Counted from the first letter of the stretch, positions 48,064 through 56,909 are shown. The stretch: 64,000 nt of DNA from Shouchella patagoniensis (GCF_002019705.1 NZ_KV917377.1:3160565-3224564), one strand, 5' to 3'. Notes: generated by a model not told the origin, from the sequence alone. Translations and numbers: made by a program.

Positions 48064-49062
48064 ATGGTTAAACTTTGGTCAGATGAAAAGGGTAATTTCA
48101 TCCTTAGATCACAAACGAAGATGTAAAAGCAGCAGAGAATCGTTTGAAAGTAAAGTTTCCACCTACTTACGCTCATATGGTTCTCGAACAAAATGGTGGA
48201 ATGATTGTCCGCAATGCGTTTCCTGCTCCCAACCATCCTAACTTTACAGAACCATTTGTTGAAGTAGATTACATTTATGGTATTGGGTCAAACACGGGTC
48301 TTTTTGATAGTGCTTATTTTCAACAGGAATGGGTTTTACCAGAGGGATTGTTGTTGTTCAATGGTGATGGTCATACATGGCTTGCGTTTGATTATCGAAA
48401 GGTGTCCGTTAACCCACCGATCGTGTATGTCGATAATTATGAGGACGTAAAAATAAAAAACTAGCAAATGATTTTGATTTGTTTATTGATCAGTTGTATA
48501 CAGAAGAAACTGTTGACGAAGAAGTCGATTTTTATGATAAAGAGTGGACGAAGGATGAGTTTGAAGCGTTAATGTCTCAACAGAATACGGAAGAACTAAT
48601 GCAGGCAATCCTCTTTTTTGCCCAGTCCGATGTTGATGTAAAATGGTTTGGTGAGAAGCTTTTACAATTAAGTTACGATTCACAGGCAATCGTTAGGAGA
48701 GAGGTTGCTGAATGTATATGGAGCAACATGACCCATCAGTTTACGGAGGAACAAAATCAAGCATTTATCGAGACATTTAAAAAGGATCAAGATCCTGATG
48801 TGCGAATGTATGTAGAGCTATTCGAAGAGAAATTAACGTACTCCTATGAAATGTTACAGGAAGAAATTAAGCAAAATATAGGTGGAGTCTATCTTACTTT
48901 TTATTTAGATGGATATATTATCATCTTTATCATGAAGAGAAATGGTGTCTTGAATTAGATGAAGATATTCAAACGTTTGATACGTCTACTGATTTGTTAG
49001 AGAAAGCGACGATTAAAGAGCTCTCCTTAAAAGAAGTGTGGCCTCAAGTGAAAATCGTATAA
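48064..49062 (+). pseudogene. SMI1/KNR4 (SUKH)-type gene broken by at least three frameshifts
   Basis: An ATG after AAAAAGGAGG opens MVKLWSDEKGNFIL. Frame is lost near 48101-48110, resuming as TNEDVKAAENRLKVKFPPTY and a SUKH core (VLPEGLLLFNGDGHTWLAFD). The second shift is in a run of six A at 48455-48460, leading into LANDFDLFIDQLYTEE and a HEAT-like helical region. The third, near 48911-48921, resumes as YHLYHEEKW and ends KVIV-like at 49062. SUKH proteins are often immunity proteins of toxin systems. No toxin gene is seen here. Confidence 0.7.
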
Positions 49063-49165
49063 CCATCGTTGCACTATGAAGAGTAGTGATGAGAGCGACT
49101 TAGCGCAAAAAGTACATAGTCACATCTAAAGTTTTCTTTTTTATGATTAATCAGGAAGAAATGTA

Positions 49166-49200
49166 AACGAGACTAAGGGTCTTCCTATAGTCTCGTTGTT
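49166..49200. terminator. Terminator between the SUKH remnant and the SMR genes
   Basis: AACGAGACTA (49166-49175) pairs perfectly with TAGTCTCGTT (49188-49197), followed by GTTTG on the plus strand. It lies between convergent genes and could serve the minus-strand SMR operon ending at 49211. Confidence 0.65.
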
Positions 49201-49210
49201 TGAACATCAT

Positions 49211-49525
49211 TTAAGAAACGGCTTTTAAACCTGTCACGCCAACCACAATAATGACCAGACTAATGACACGACCTGCGTTTTTAGATTCCCCGAAAAAGAC
49301 CATGTTCACAAGTACAGCAGCGGCTGTTCCAATGCCAATCCAGACGGCATAAGCAATACTAATTTGCAAGTAGTTAAAAGATGCATAAAGAAATACGAAT
49401 GAAAAGCCAAACCCACCAAAAAAGAGCAAGGCGTGTAGGAACGTTTTATGTTGGCTAAACTTCTTTAGACCGATGACTCCTACTAATTCAAATAAAGCTG
49501 CAATAAGAACAAAAAACCAACCCAT
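49211..49525 (-). CDS. Small multidrug resistance (SMR) subunit
   Basis: 104 residues with four membrane helices and the essential membrane-embedded Glu in LIAALFELVGVIG near residue 14. SMR proteins work as pairs and export cationic drugs or guanidinium-type compounds in exchange for protons. ATG at 49525 is chosen; the GTG at 49537 overlaps the upstream gene's end. It follows its partner closely, as in YvdR/YvdS and YkkC/YkkD. Confidence 0.87.
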   Translation of the reverse strand: MGWFFVLIAALFELVGVIGLKKFSQHKTFLHALLFFGGFGFSFVFLYASFNYLQISIAYAVWIGIGTAAAVLVNMVFFGESKNAGRVISLVIIVVGVTGLKAVS

Positions 49526-49526
49526 T

Positions 49527-49877
49527 TTAAGCAGCACCTTTCACAGTATTTGTTTGTTCGCTTTTATTGTCAGCGAGTTTTAAGGTAATGACCCCAAGCA
49601 CGAGAATCCCCATAAAGACTCCCTTGGCGAGGCTAAACGAACCGCCGAAGATGAAGATATCCATAAGCGCTGTCCCTACTGTACCTGCTGCTGCGAAAAT
49701 GGCATAAACCGTTCCTGTTGGTAAGAACTCACAGGCTTTAGCAAGAAAGTAAAAGTCAACGAGGATGACTGAAATGATGATTGCCCAATGCCACCAAGAG
49801 GTAGCGACGTTAAAACCAAATACCCAAACCAATTCAAAAAGACAAGTTAATACAACATAATACCAACCGTTATTCAT
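49527..49877 (-). CDS. Small multidrug resistance (SMR) subunit, partner
   Basis: 116 residues, four helices, with the conserved Glu in VVLTCLFELVWVFG near residue 14. ATG at 49877 follows AAAGGAGATC; the longer frame to 49913 would start before that site. Together with the next gene it should form a hetero-dimeric exporter. It is controlled most likely by the TetR gene upstream. No guanidine riboswitch was recognised in front of it. Confidence 0.87.
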   Translation of the reverse strand: MNNGWYYVVLTCLFELVWVFGFNVATSWWHWAIIISVILVDFYFLAKACEFLPTGTVYAIFAAAGTVGTALMDIFIFGGSFSLAKGVFMGILVLGVITLKLADNKSEQTNTVKGAA

Positions 49878-49900
49878 GTAAATCGATCTCCTTTTCAAGT

Positions 49901-49923
49901 AAATGAATGACAATCATTCATTT
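49901..49923. promoter_or_regulatory. TetR operator candidate before the SMR genes
   Basis: AAATGAATGA (49901-49910), 3 bases, TCATTCATTT (49914-49923) is a perfect inverted repeat between the TetR stop and the SMR start. A related site with the half TGAATG..CATTCA lies before the TetR gene itself at 50567-50579. Confidence 0.65.
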
Positions 49924-49957
49924 TAGGTTCATAAGAAGAGCAAGCGACCTAATTTGA

Positions 49958-50542
49958 TTAGGAATCGCTTGCCCCTAATGCGTGGCGAATAAAAGTAAGC
50001 AGCTCTTGCTTATGCGCCGAGTCAGTTGCTTCTTCATGATTGTTGTATAAATAGATTTGTTCTGCTGTTGATTCGATCGCACCAACCATAATGCGTGCAG
50101 TATACGTTGTTTGAATGGAAGACCGAATCGTACCCGCTTTTATTGCTTGCTCTAGAAGCTGTTCAAGCCATTTGTACAATGGAGAGTATATTGATTCCCA
50201 TTCCTTTATATGCTCAGTTTGGGTGAGTCCAGAATAAATAAGAATGGCTAATTCTCGATGTTCATCGGTTGTTCCGAAAAGAGACTCGACAACTTCATCT
50301 AGCTGCTTGTCGATCGAATCGCTCGTCACTTGTTCACGTAATTGATCCATGATCTTTGTGACAAATACTTCTGCAATACCAGGCATCACTGATAGCTTTG
50401 ATGGAAAGTACAAGTAATAGGTTCCTTGAGCGATACCAGCCCGTTTGACAATGTCCGTGATCGTTGTCTTCTCAACGCCTTTTTCTTGAAAGGCAGAAAT
50501 GGCTGCGTCAATAATTTTTTCTCGTTTATCCAATCTAAACAC
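49958..50542 (-). CDS. TetR-family repressor
   Basis: 194 residues. An N-terminal helix-turn-helix (REKIIDAAISAFQEKGVEKTTITDIVKRAG) at about 6-50, then a ligand-binding helical domain. Start GTG at 50542; a TTG three codons later is better spaced from AAAGGA. It precedes the SMR pair on the same strand, separated by 44 bases that hold an operator-like palindrome. It probably represses both transcription units until a drug or its natural ligand binds. Confidence 0.88.
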   Translation of the reverse strand: MFRLDKREKIIDAAISAFQEKGVEKTTITDIVKRAGIAQGTYYLYFPSKLSVMPGIAEVFVTKIMDQLREQVTSDSIDKQLDEVVESLFGTTDEHRELAILIYSGLTQTEHIKEWESIYSPLYKWLEQLLEQAIKAGTIRSSIQTTYTARIMVGAIESTAEQIYLYNNHEEATDSAHKQELLTFIRHALGASDS

Positions 50543-50566
50543 ATCCTTTATAATAAAAAAAGTGAC

Positions 50567-50579
50567 TGAATGTCATTCA
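50567..50579. promoter_or_regulatory. Second TetR operator candidate, before tetR
   Basis: TGAATGTCATTCA is a near-perfect 13-bp palindrome 25 bases before the TetR start. It shares its halves with the palindrome in front of the SMR genes, which supports autoregulation. Confidence 0.55.
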
Positions 50580-50647
50580 TTAATTAGTTTATAATGAAAA
50601 TGACGATTTGTCAATGTTGATAAAGACATATAATTTTACACTATTTA

Positions 50648-50676
50648 TTTACGTAAGTTAGCTCGTGTACTATAAT
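50648..50676 (+). promoter_or_regulatory. Promoter of the antiterminator gene
   Basis: TTTACG (50648-50653), 17 bases, TATAAT (50671-50676). Consensus -10 with a weak -35. Transcription would start near 50683, just ahead of the RAT-like site. Confidence 0.5.
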
Positions 50677-50687
50677 AACCTTAAATT

Positions 50688-50722
50688 GGAGGGTGTTACT
50701 GATTCGATCAGGCATAACTTCA
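50688..50722 (+). promoter_or_regulatory. RAT-like RNA antiterminator site 1
   Basis: GGAGGGTGTTACTG...CAGGCATAACTTC follows the RAT pattern of BglG/LicT-type targets (GGnTTGTTACTG ... CAGGCAnAACC). It lies in the leader of the antiterminator gene itself, so the protein could control its own synthesis. A following terminator stem is not obvious. Confidence 0.6.
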
Positions 50723-50746
50723 GGGTTTTGTTTTAGGAGGTACAAG

Positions 50747-51586
50747 ATGAACCTCATTAAGTCTTTTAATAATAATGTTGCTTTAGTTGAAGACTCTTCT
50801 GGCACAGAGTGGGTAATTCTTGGGAACGGCGTTGGATTTGGCAAGGAAAAAGGTGCTGCAATTGACGAGGCCACTATTAAAAAGAAGTTTATTGCCGAAT
50901 CGACTTCGAATTCTCGTCAACCGTTTTTAGAAATGATCGAACAAATACCCATTTCTATTTTTGAAGCGACTGCAGAGATGATTCGAACTGCTGAATCTGT
51001 TATGGGAACAGAACTAAACCAGCATATCTTTTTAGCACTTGCTGATCATTTGAACTATGCAGTAAAGCGAACAAGAGATAATGTCGATTATCCCCATACG
51101 AATCGGTGGGAATTACAGAAGCTCTATCCGAAAGAACATAAAGCAGCAATTGAAGCGATACGCGTTGTTTACGATTTATTGGATGTAATTCTTCCAAAAA
51201 GCGAAGAAACATTTTTAACCTATCATTTTGTAAATGCCCAAGGTCCCAGTGCTCGTTTATCGGAAACGATGAAAATGACCGAAGCGATTAGCCGTATTAT
51301 TGAAATGATAGAATACCATTATGACATGCAATTGAATGAAGAATCGTTAAATTATTTACGGTTGCTTACCCATCTTCGTTATTTTCTCCTTCGGCAATTA
51401 CATGGAGAAAAGCTTGAACAGAATGAGATGGATGATGACCTCATTGACTTGATAAAAGGAAAGTATTCTCACGCTTATGAATGTGTAGAAAAAATCTCTC
51501 GCATCCTGAAAAAGCATTATGAGTGGGAGCTTACTTTAAATGAGAAGGTATACTTAACGCTTCATATATGGAGACTAATCACATAA
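50747..51586 (+). CDS. BglG-family transcriptional antiterminator
   Basis: 279 residues: an N-terminal RNA-binding CAT domain of about 55 residues (SFNNNVALVEDSSGTEWVILGNG), then two PTS-regulation domains. PRD1 has the His in ALADHLNYAVKR near 105, and PRD2 has HLRYFLLRQLHG. They are phosphorylated by the PTS to switch activity. ATG at 50747 follows AGGAGG. The frame extends upstream to 50693, but those residues overlap the RAT site. It controls the PTS gene that follows. Confidence 0.9.
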   Translation: MNLIKSFNNNVALVEDSSGTEWVILGNGVGFGKEKGAAIDEATIKKKFIAESTSNSRQPFLEMIEQIPISIFEATAEMIRTAESVMGTELNQHIFLALADHLNYAVKRTRDNVDYPHTNRWELQKLYPKEHKAAIEAIRVVYDLLDVILPKSEETFLTYHFVNAQGPSARLSETMKMTEAISRIIEMIEYHYDMQLNEESLNYLRLLTHLRYFLLRQLHGEKLEQNEMDDDLIDLIKGKYSHAYECVEKISRILKKHYEWELTLNEKVYLTLHIWRLIT

Positions 51587-51594
51587 TGAATTTT

Positions 51595-51627
51595 GGAGTG
51601 TCACTGTTAACAACTCAGGCATAACCC
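51595..51627 (+). promoter_or_regulatory. RAT-like RNA antiterminator site 2
   Basis: GGAGTGTCACTGTTAAC... with CAGGCATAACCC matches the RAT pattern as in site 1. Its 3' end overlaps the 5' arm of the terminator at 51623-51681, the classical mutually exclusive arrangement: bound protein keeps the terminator from folding. Confidence 0.75.
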
Positions 51628-51681
51628 AAATGGCAATTAGAAGTCCGAAGATGGATAATCTATGCGCTATTTGGGTTTTTT
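51623..51681 (+). terminator. Regulated terminator in front of the PTS gene
   Basis: AACCCAAAT (51623-51631) pairs with ATTTGGGTT (51669-51677), followed by a T-run. It is located between the antiterminator gene and the PTS gene and overlaps RAT site 2. Confidence 0.75.
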
Positions 51682-51720
51682 GGTCTTTTATATAAATATG
51701 AAAAAAGGAGAGTGTACAAG

Positions 51721-53184
51721 ATGATGGATTATATGCAAAGGTTAGGTCGGTCATTGATGCTGCCAGTCGCAGTCCTTCCTGCTGCCGCCATTTTGCTTGG
51801 TGTTGGAGCTTGGATTGGGGAGTTTTCATGGGGAGAAGATACTGTCGTTTCAGCATTTATGAGCGCTGCTGGGGAATCAATTATTGATAATATGGGTGTG
51901 CTTTTTGCACTTGGTGTCGCCCTCGGATTATCAAAAGATAAAGATGGTTCGGCTGCATTAAGTGGGTTAGTTGCGTTTCTAGTAATCACCACGGTTTTAT
52001 CATCAGAAACGGTTGCTGAACTTACACATACAAATATTGATGCAGTAAACCCTGCTTTTGAAGTCATTCAAAATCAATTTATTGGGATTTTATCCGGTGT
52101 GATTGCTTCAATTATGTACAACCGGTTTAGTCATGTTCAATTACCTGCTGCTCTAGCGTTCTTTAGTGGAAAGAGACTCGTGCCAATTGTAACTGCGGCG
52201 ACGATGCTTTTTCTATCAGCGGTATTGTTCTTTATTTGGCCATTCATCTACAATGCTCTTGTGACATTTGGAACGTGGATTAGCCAACTTGACTTTATTG
52301 GGGCAGGACTGTATGGCTTTTTTAATCGATTGCTCATTCCTACTGGTCTCCATCATGCTTTAAATTCTGTATTCTGGTTTGATGTTGCAGGTATTAATGA
52401 TATTGGAAACTATTGGGATGGGAAAGGCGAGCTGGGCATAACAGGTCGTTACCAAGCCGGATTCTTTCCTATTATGATGTTTGGTGTACCTGCCGCGGCC
52501 CTAGCGATGTATCATACGGCTCACGCAAGTAAAAAGAAACAAATTGGCTCGCTTATGCTTGCCGCTGGTTTTGCAGCATTTTTAACTGGAGTTACTGAGC
52601 CGCTAGAATTTGCATTTATGTTTGTTGCTCCATTTCTTTTTGTTGTTCATGCTGCCTTAACGGGTTTATCGTTAGCGATTGCTGCCTTTTTCCAATGGAC
52701 GGCAGGTTTCTCTTTTAGTGCAGGGTTATTGGATTTCTTTTTAAGCTTTCCTCTTGAAATGGCAAACCAACCTTATATGCTGCTTATTCAAGGTCTTGTT
52801 TTTGGAGCAATATACTATTTCTTATTCCGTTTCTTAATTGTGAAGTTTAACCTCACTACACCTGGCCGTGAACCAGAGGGTGAAAGTCTAGATATGTCTG
52901 ACTCCTCTGATGGTAATTTAATTGGAGATGAGAACAAGTTAGCTGTAATGGCTGCAACGATTTATAAAGGTTTAGGTGGCGATGACAATGTCCTTTCTGT
53001 TGATAATTGTATTACACGTCTTCGAATTGAAGTAAAGGATATGGAACAAGTCAATCAAGCGGAAATCAAAAGTACAGGTATTCCCGGAATAAATATCGTT
53101 TCAGACCATAACATTCAAGTTGTTGTTGGAACTCAAGTTCAGTTTGTTGCTGATGAGATTGAAAAGATTCGTAGAAGCAAGTAA
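51721..53184 (+). CDS. PTS EIICB, N-acetylglucosamine/glucose type
   Basis: 487 residues. EIIC membrane domain over residues ~1-380, with LMLPVAVLPAAAILLGVG at the start and LHHALNSVFWFDVAG and GFFPIMMFGVPAAALAMY in the GlcNAc-type signature region. EIIB follows (phosphorylated Cys in NCITRLRIEV near 440). No EIIA domain is present, so a separate EIIA such as that of glucose PTS would be needed. AAAGGAG lies upstream; ATG at 51721 is chosen over a too-close GTG at 51712. Expression depends on the regulated terminator. Substrate by motif only. Confidence 0.85.
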   Translation: MMDYMQRLGRSLMLPVAVLPAAAILLGVGAWIGEFSWGEDTVVSAFMSAAGESIIDNMGVLFALGVALGLSKDKDGSAALSGLVAFLVITTVLSSETVAELTHTNIDAVNPAFEVIQNQFIGILSGVIASIMYNRFSHVQLPAALAFFSGKRLVPIVTAATMLFLSAVLFFIWPFIYNALVTFGTWISQLDFIGAGLYGFFNRLLIPTGLHHALNSVFWFDVAGINDIGNYWDGKGELGITGRYQAGFFPIMMFGVPAAALAMYHTAHASKKKQIGSLMLAAGFAAFLTGVTEPLEFAFMFVAPFLFVVHAALTGLSLAIAAFFQWTAGFSFSAGLLDFFLSFPLEMANQPYMLLIQGLVFGAIYYFLFRFLIVKFNLTTPGREPEGESLDMSDSSDGNLIGDENKLAVMAATIYKGLGGDDNVLSVDNCITRLRIEVKDMEQVNQAEIKSTGIPGINIVSDHNIQVVVGTQVQFVADEIEKIRRSK

Positions 53185-53202
53185 GACGAAGTTGTTATAG
53201 AG

Positions 53203-53230
53203 AAGGCTGTCGCTAAGACAGCCTTTTTTT
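53203..53230 (+). terminator. Terminator of the PTS gene
   Basis: AAGGCTGTC (53203-53211) with GACAGCCTT (53217-53225) around GCTAA, followed by a T-run (TTTTTTT). Confidence 0.9.
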
Positions 53231-53386
53231 GTTTTTCTACGTTGATTATCGACTTTTTTGTTGGTATTTGTTTGCATATTTGTTAGTGAACGTATTTTAT
53301 TTATTACTTAGTTTATCCTTCTTTGAGTGAAATGTTCTTAGAAATAAGAGTGGGAGTGCCTTCAGCGCACCCCAAGTATCTTCGAT

Positions 53387-53776
53387 TTAAATATCTACAA
53401 GATCGGCATATGTTTCACCATGTTTTTGGACCCATTCCAGTGCAACAATGCTTTCGTATACGTACGCTAGTGTTTGCATGAGTGGTTTTGCTTCTACTTG
53501 TTGAATTAGCACGTCTGCGTTTGCGTATTCATGTAATTGGTGAGCGACAAATGTTAGTTGTTCACGAACAATTGAAACGGCTTCTCCTGATTTCAATGAC
53601 GCTAATCTAGACTCCATTGCCTCAATAAATAGTTCATGTGCCGAGAATTTGTTTACAAGTCTGATCAATTCTTGACCGAGTACATTCGCAGTCCTCTCCC
53701 AAACGGTGAGGACTTGAGCATCTCTTAAGAGTCTTGGCGTCACAAATTTCATAGGAATCATGCCATTCGTAAACAA
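53387..53776 (-). CDS. Hypothetical helical protein
   Basis: 129 residues, predicted mostly helical (ELIRLVNKFSAHELFIEAME, then SIVREQLTFVAHQLHEY). No family recognised. The region before the start has no clear Shine-Dalgarno; the start could be TTG at 53776 or one of the later methionine codons. A weak hairpin (GGGGTGC-GCACTCCC, near 53352-53374) follows the stop. It is convergent to the PTS gene. Confidence 0.45.
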   Translation of the reverse strand: MFTNGMIPMKFVTPRLLRDAQVLTVWERTANVLGQELIRLVNKFSAHELFIEAMESRLASLKSGEAVSIVREQLTFVAHQLHEYANADVLIQQVEAKPLMQTLAYVYESIVALEWVQKHGETYADLVDI

Positions 53777-54149
53777 TGATTATTTTCTTGTCTACAGGGG
53801 CAGTTCAAAGTGGTCTCTTTTAAACGTAATTAAGCCCCCCACTATGAGATTTTAATTCGTCAGCCACTTGCAACTGTATTTCAATTTTTTCAAGGCTATA
53901 GTCTAAATATAAATGTTTTAAAGCTTTTCTATGACAAATATAGTCAGCATAGCTAACATCACCTCCTATTATCTTTTTAAGTATACAATTTACGTTAACG
54001 TTAACTTTAATTATTAATTGAGTGTGATTCTATTTTTTATTGGATCAATATCCGTCAGTTGTTGTTTTGTTATAAACCGTTTCGATCAGGTTAAGTCAAA
54101 TGGGTATGATATAGTAAATACAAATAGAGAGAATACTGGAGTGGTTGAG
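53777..54149. other. Spacer upstream of the HAD phosphatase
   Basis: No convincing gene. The HAD reading frame stays open upstream to 54018, but that part (about 44 residues, Cys- and Phe-rich) has no usable ribosome site. GTTAACGTTAAC at about 53993-54004 is a tandem palindromic run. TATGATATAGTAAAT near 54108 may contain the -10 region for the HAD gene. Confidence 0.35.
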
Positions 54150-55007
54150 ATGAATTCGTTAATTGCAATTGATTTGGATGGCACGCTTTTAGCTGATGAC
54201 GGGACGATTAGTGCAAGGAATGCTCAGGCGATTCGTAAAGCACAGGAAGCGGGCTGCGTTGTTTCAATTTGTTCTGGACGTTCTTTACATGATACAAAAG
54301 CGATTCTTGAAGAAGCAAAACTAGAATGTCCCCTGATAACAGGGAATGGGGCTATCACATTTAATGATGGACAACAGATTCAAACATTATCAATGGAACC
54401 TGCCTTATTAGAAGAACTATTGCCACAGCTGGAGTCAGAGAACTATTACTATGAATTGTACACAAATGAGGGTGTGTACTTATTTGAACGAGGCAAAGGG
54501 ATGCTTGAACGAGAAATCAAAGAGAAGGCAGGTAGCGATAAAAGCTTCTCCACTGAATGGGCTACTCGTGAAATGAACCTTCAGTTTGAGCAGAAAGGAA
54601 CGCGTCAGATTACTGATTATCACGATTTTGATCTCGCTAGCCTTGGTATTTATAAGATTTTTGTATTCTCATTTCACCGGGAAAAACTAGATGCGTTAGA
54701 AGAAGAACTATCGAGTCGTGAGGACCTCTCGCTAACAACTTCAGGTAAAACAAAGCTAGAGATTGCCCATAAAGATACGAGTAAAGGGAATGCACTGGCA
54801 GCGTTTGCGGAAGTAGTTGGTGTTCCAATGAAAAACACCGTTGCAATTGGAGACAATTTAAATGATTTATCGATGTTTGCTGTGGCAGGTATGGGCATTG
54901 CGATGGGGAATGCCGAAGAGGAAGTTAAAGAAGCGAGCACCCATATCACGAAACGGTACAATGAAGATGGTGTGGCTTATGCGATTGAGGAGTTTGTATT
55001 AAATTAA
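54150..55007 (+). CDS. Cof-type HAD phosphatase
   Basis: 285 residues. HAD type IIB: nucleophile and acid in IAIDLDGTLL (Asp near 8 and 10), Lys/Asp switch in KGNALAAFAEVVG and metal site IGDNLNDLSMF. Such enzymes dephosphorylate sugar phosphates or flavin/pyridoxal phosphates; the specific substrate is unknown. The ATG at 54150 is chosen (GGAG upstream). Confidence 0.87.
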   Translation: MNSLIAIDLDGTLLADDGTISARNAQAIRKAQEAGCVVSICSGRSLHDTKAILEEAKLECPLITGNGAITFNDGQQIQTLSMEPALLEELLPQLESENYYYELYTNEGVYLFERGKGMLEREIKEKAGSDKSFSTEWATREMNLQFEQKGTRQITDYHDFDLASLGIYKIFVFSFHREKLDALEEELSSREDLSLTTSGKTKLEIAHKDTSKGNALAAFAEVVGVPMKNTVAIGDNLNDLSMFAVAGMGIAMGNAEEEVKEASTHITKRYNEDGVAYAIEEFVLN

Positions 55008-55023
55008 TGCCGTGATGAAAATG

Positions 55024-55050
55024 GGGACGCTGAAATACGAGCGTCCCTTT
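55024..55050 (+). terminator. Terminator of the HAD gene
   Basis: GGGACGCT (55024-55031) with AGCGTCCC (55040-55047), then TTTCT. Confidence 0.8.
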
Positions 55051-55121
55051 CTGATGTATAAGGTTTGTTATCTATTCGTTTGATCATGTTTTTTACGATA
55101 AGAGATATGTGGGTGAATCAT

Positions 55122-55199
55122 ATGGATTTTTATTTTTGGGAATTAGCGGAAGCCATTGGTTTGGTTCTATTTGTTGGTGTGATCTCACTTACGGGTTAG
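55122..55199 (+). CDS. Possible 25-residue membrane peptide
   Basis: A short frame, MDFYFWELAEAIGLVLFVGV then ISLTG and a stop, shows a negative-polar start and a hydrophobic helix long enough to span the membrane. The ribosome site is weak (GTGGGTGA, 8 bases before). It lies in the 348-base gap ahead of the PucR-type gene. It could be a real small membrane peptide or chance. Confidence 0.3.
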   Translation: MDFYFWELAEAIGLVLFVGVISLTG

Positions 55200-55355
55200 G
55201 TAATGTTAACAGGAATGATTGGTGAGGCATAAGTATGGAGGTTTGTTTTTAGTGCAATGCTTCATGTTTTTTTGATTGATTATTCTGTCTATTGTTGTGT
55301 TTTAGCAACCTCTTCATATATGCTGATAAAAAGGTTTTTTGAAAGGGGAAGCGCT

Positions 55356-56909
55356 ATGAAAGAAGCCGAATTACATGATCTCTGGTCAATTAACGAGTCG
55401 TTTGCTCGTGCCCGTGATTTTCCCGCCGTGTTAGATGCTCTGGCAACAGCTGTGCCAAGGCTCATTCCTCGCGCAGATATGGTTATTCTCTATTTGTATG
55501 ACGAAGAAAGAAAAGTGCTTCGCCTTGGGACTGGTTTTGGAGTAGTCATTTCAAGCTTAAAACGAATCGCGTTTAAGCCAGGAGAGTCGATGACTGGTCA
55601 GGTTTTTGTCAGCAAACAGCCGGTTCTTTGTCTGGGAGAAAAAGATGTAAAAGAAAGAATGGCAAATATCTCAAGCGATAACTTGCGTTGGTATCGACAA
55701 GGAATAGCGGACAAGTCCATTAACAGTTCTTTCAGCGTGCCGCTGCTTAATGGAAGCCGATGTATCGGAACGTTAGCAGTTAATCAGCATAAAGATGACG
55801 GTATTCCCTTCTCCAAAAAAGAAGTTAGGCTTGTGGCACAACTTGCTGTTCAAGGAGCGCATGCGATTGATCATGTACGTCTTTTTGAACAGATGGCAGC
55901 GGAAACCCGTGAATTAAATGAAAGTTTGTTCATCCAAGATCGGTTTGCCCGAGTTTTAGCGGAAAGTGGTGGCTTGGAAAAAGTAATGACGGTTTTGCGT
56001 AGGTTACTTCCGAAAGAAAAAAAGGTTGAATTCTCGGAAGTGAAATCGCATAACAATTATACTCATCCAGTACTACAAGGAAATGAACCCATCGGCTGGC
56101 TTGTGTTTAATAAGAAAGCAACGATAAAAGAACGTTACGTAATAGAAAAGGCGGCTGAAACCATTGCAATCATGTATCGCTATGAAATGAATATCTGTGA
56201 AAGAAATTTGCGTATGAAAGAATCGTTATTTGAACGAGTATTAAATGGATCGACAATCGAGGAAGTGGCACAGCTGTTTTCTGCACATCGGAACGAGTAT
56301 GTGCGATGTCTTGTTTTTAAACGAAGCAGAAGCGAACTTGGTGCTTTGTGCCAGAAAATTGAACAAATTGCTTTGAAAACTACTTCAGAAGTAACAGTGA
56401 TGGTGTATCGTTCTCATTGGGTTGTTGTGATGAATGCATCAGAAGAACAACAAATCGTTTCTTTTTCTAAAAGCTTGTACGAGTTACCATCGTTTTCTTC
56501 TTCAGTGACGATCGGGGTAAGCCGTTTTGTTCAGCTACATGATGTGGCTGATGCGTATCATGAGGCAGTTGGAGCATGGGAAGAGGGGGCGGTTGCCGGT
56601 GATTCAATCGCATACTATGTGAAGCTCGGGTATAAGCGTCTTCTGAACCGTATTGATGCAAAAGATAAACAAGCCTTCATCCAAGATCATCTTGGACCGC
56701 TGTTCTCAATGGAACCCGTCTATATAGAAACGTTAAAGGCGTTAATCGCATCAAATCGCAATCGTCAACAAACAGCGAATTCCTTATATATTCATGCGAA
56801 CACACTTTACCAGCGTGTCAAAAGAATTGAGCAGGAATTAGGTGTCTCATTTACTGAAGAAGCGGCTTGGATGAACATCGTCATCGCGATTAATCTGAAC
56901 GATAATTAA
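55356..56909 (+). CDS. GAF-domain regulator with PucR-type C-terminal HTH
   Basis: 517 residues: a GAF sensor at about 10-175 (GESMTGQVFVSKQPV; SFSVPLLNGSRCIGTLAVNQ), a middle PucR-like region, and the PucR HTH_30 at the C-terminus (LIASNRNRQQTANSLYIHANTLYQRVKRIE within 455-515). PucR/CdaR proteins activate purine, allantoin or sugar-acid catabolism. ATG at 55356 follows GAAAGGGG; an upstream frame is open to 55257 but implausible. It is followed by a terminator and then the catabolic genes, its probable targets. Confidence 0.85.
   Translation: MKEAELHDLWSINESFARARDFPAVLDALATAVPRLIPRADMVILYLYDEERKVLRLGTGFGVVISSLKRIAFKPGESMTGQVFVSKQPVLCLGEKDVKERMANISSDNLRWYRQGIADKSINSSFSVPLLNGSRCIGTLAVNQHKDDGIPFSKKEVRLVAQLAVQGAHAIDHVRLFEQMAAETRELNESLFIQDRFARVLAESGGLEKVMTVLRRLLPKEKKVEFSEVKSHNNYTHPVLQGNEPIGWLVFNKKATIKERYVIEKAAETIAIMYRYEMNICERNLRMKESLFERVLNGSTIEEVAQLFSAHRNEYVRCLVFKRSRSELGALCQKIEQIALKTTSEVTVMVYRSHWVVVMNASEEQQIVSFSKSLYELPSFSSSVTIGVSRFVQLHDVADAYHEAVGAWEEGAVAGDSIAYYVKLGYKRLLNRIDAKDKQAFIQDHLGPLFSMEPVYIETLKALIASNRNRQQTANSLYIHANTLYQRVKRIEQELGVSFTEEAAWMNIVIAINLNDN

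Noticed and set aside
49527-50650. A guanidine (ykkC-type) riboswitch before the SMR genes
   Set aside because: The sequence before the SMR genes is short and holds TetR-type palindromes; no riboswitch core was recognised.
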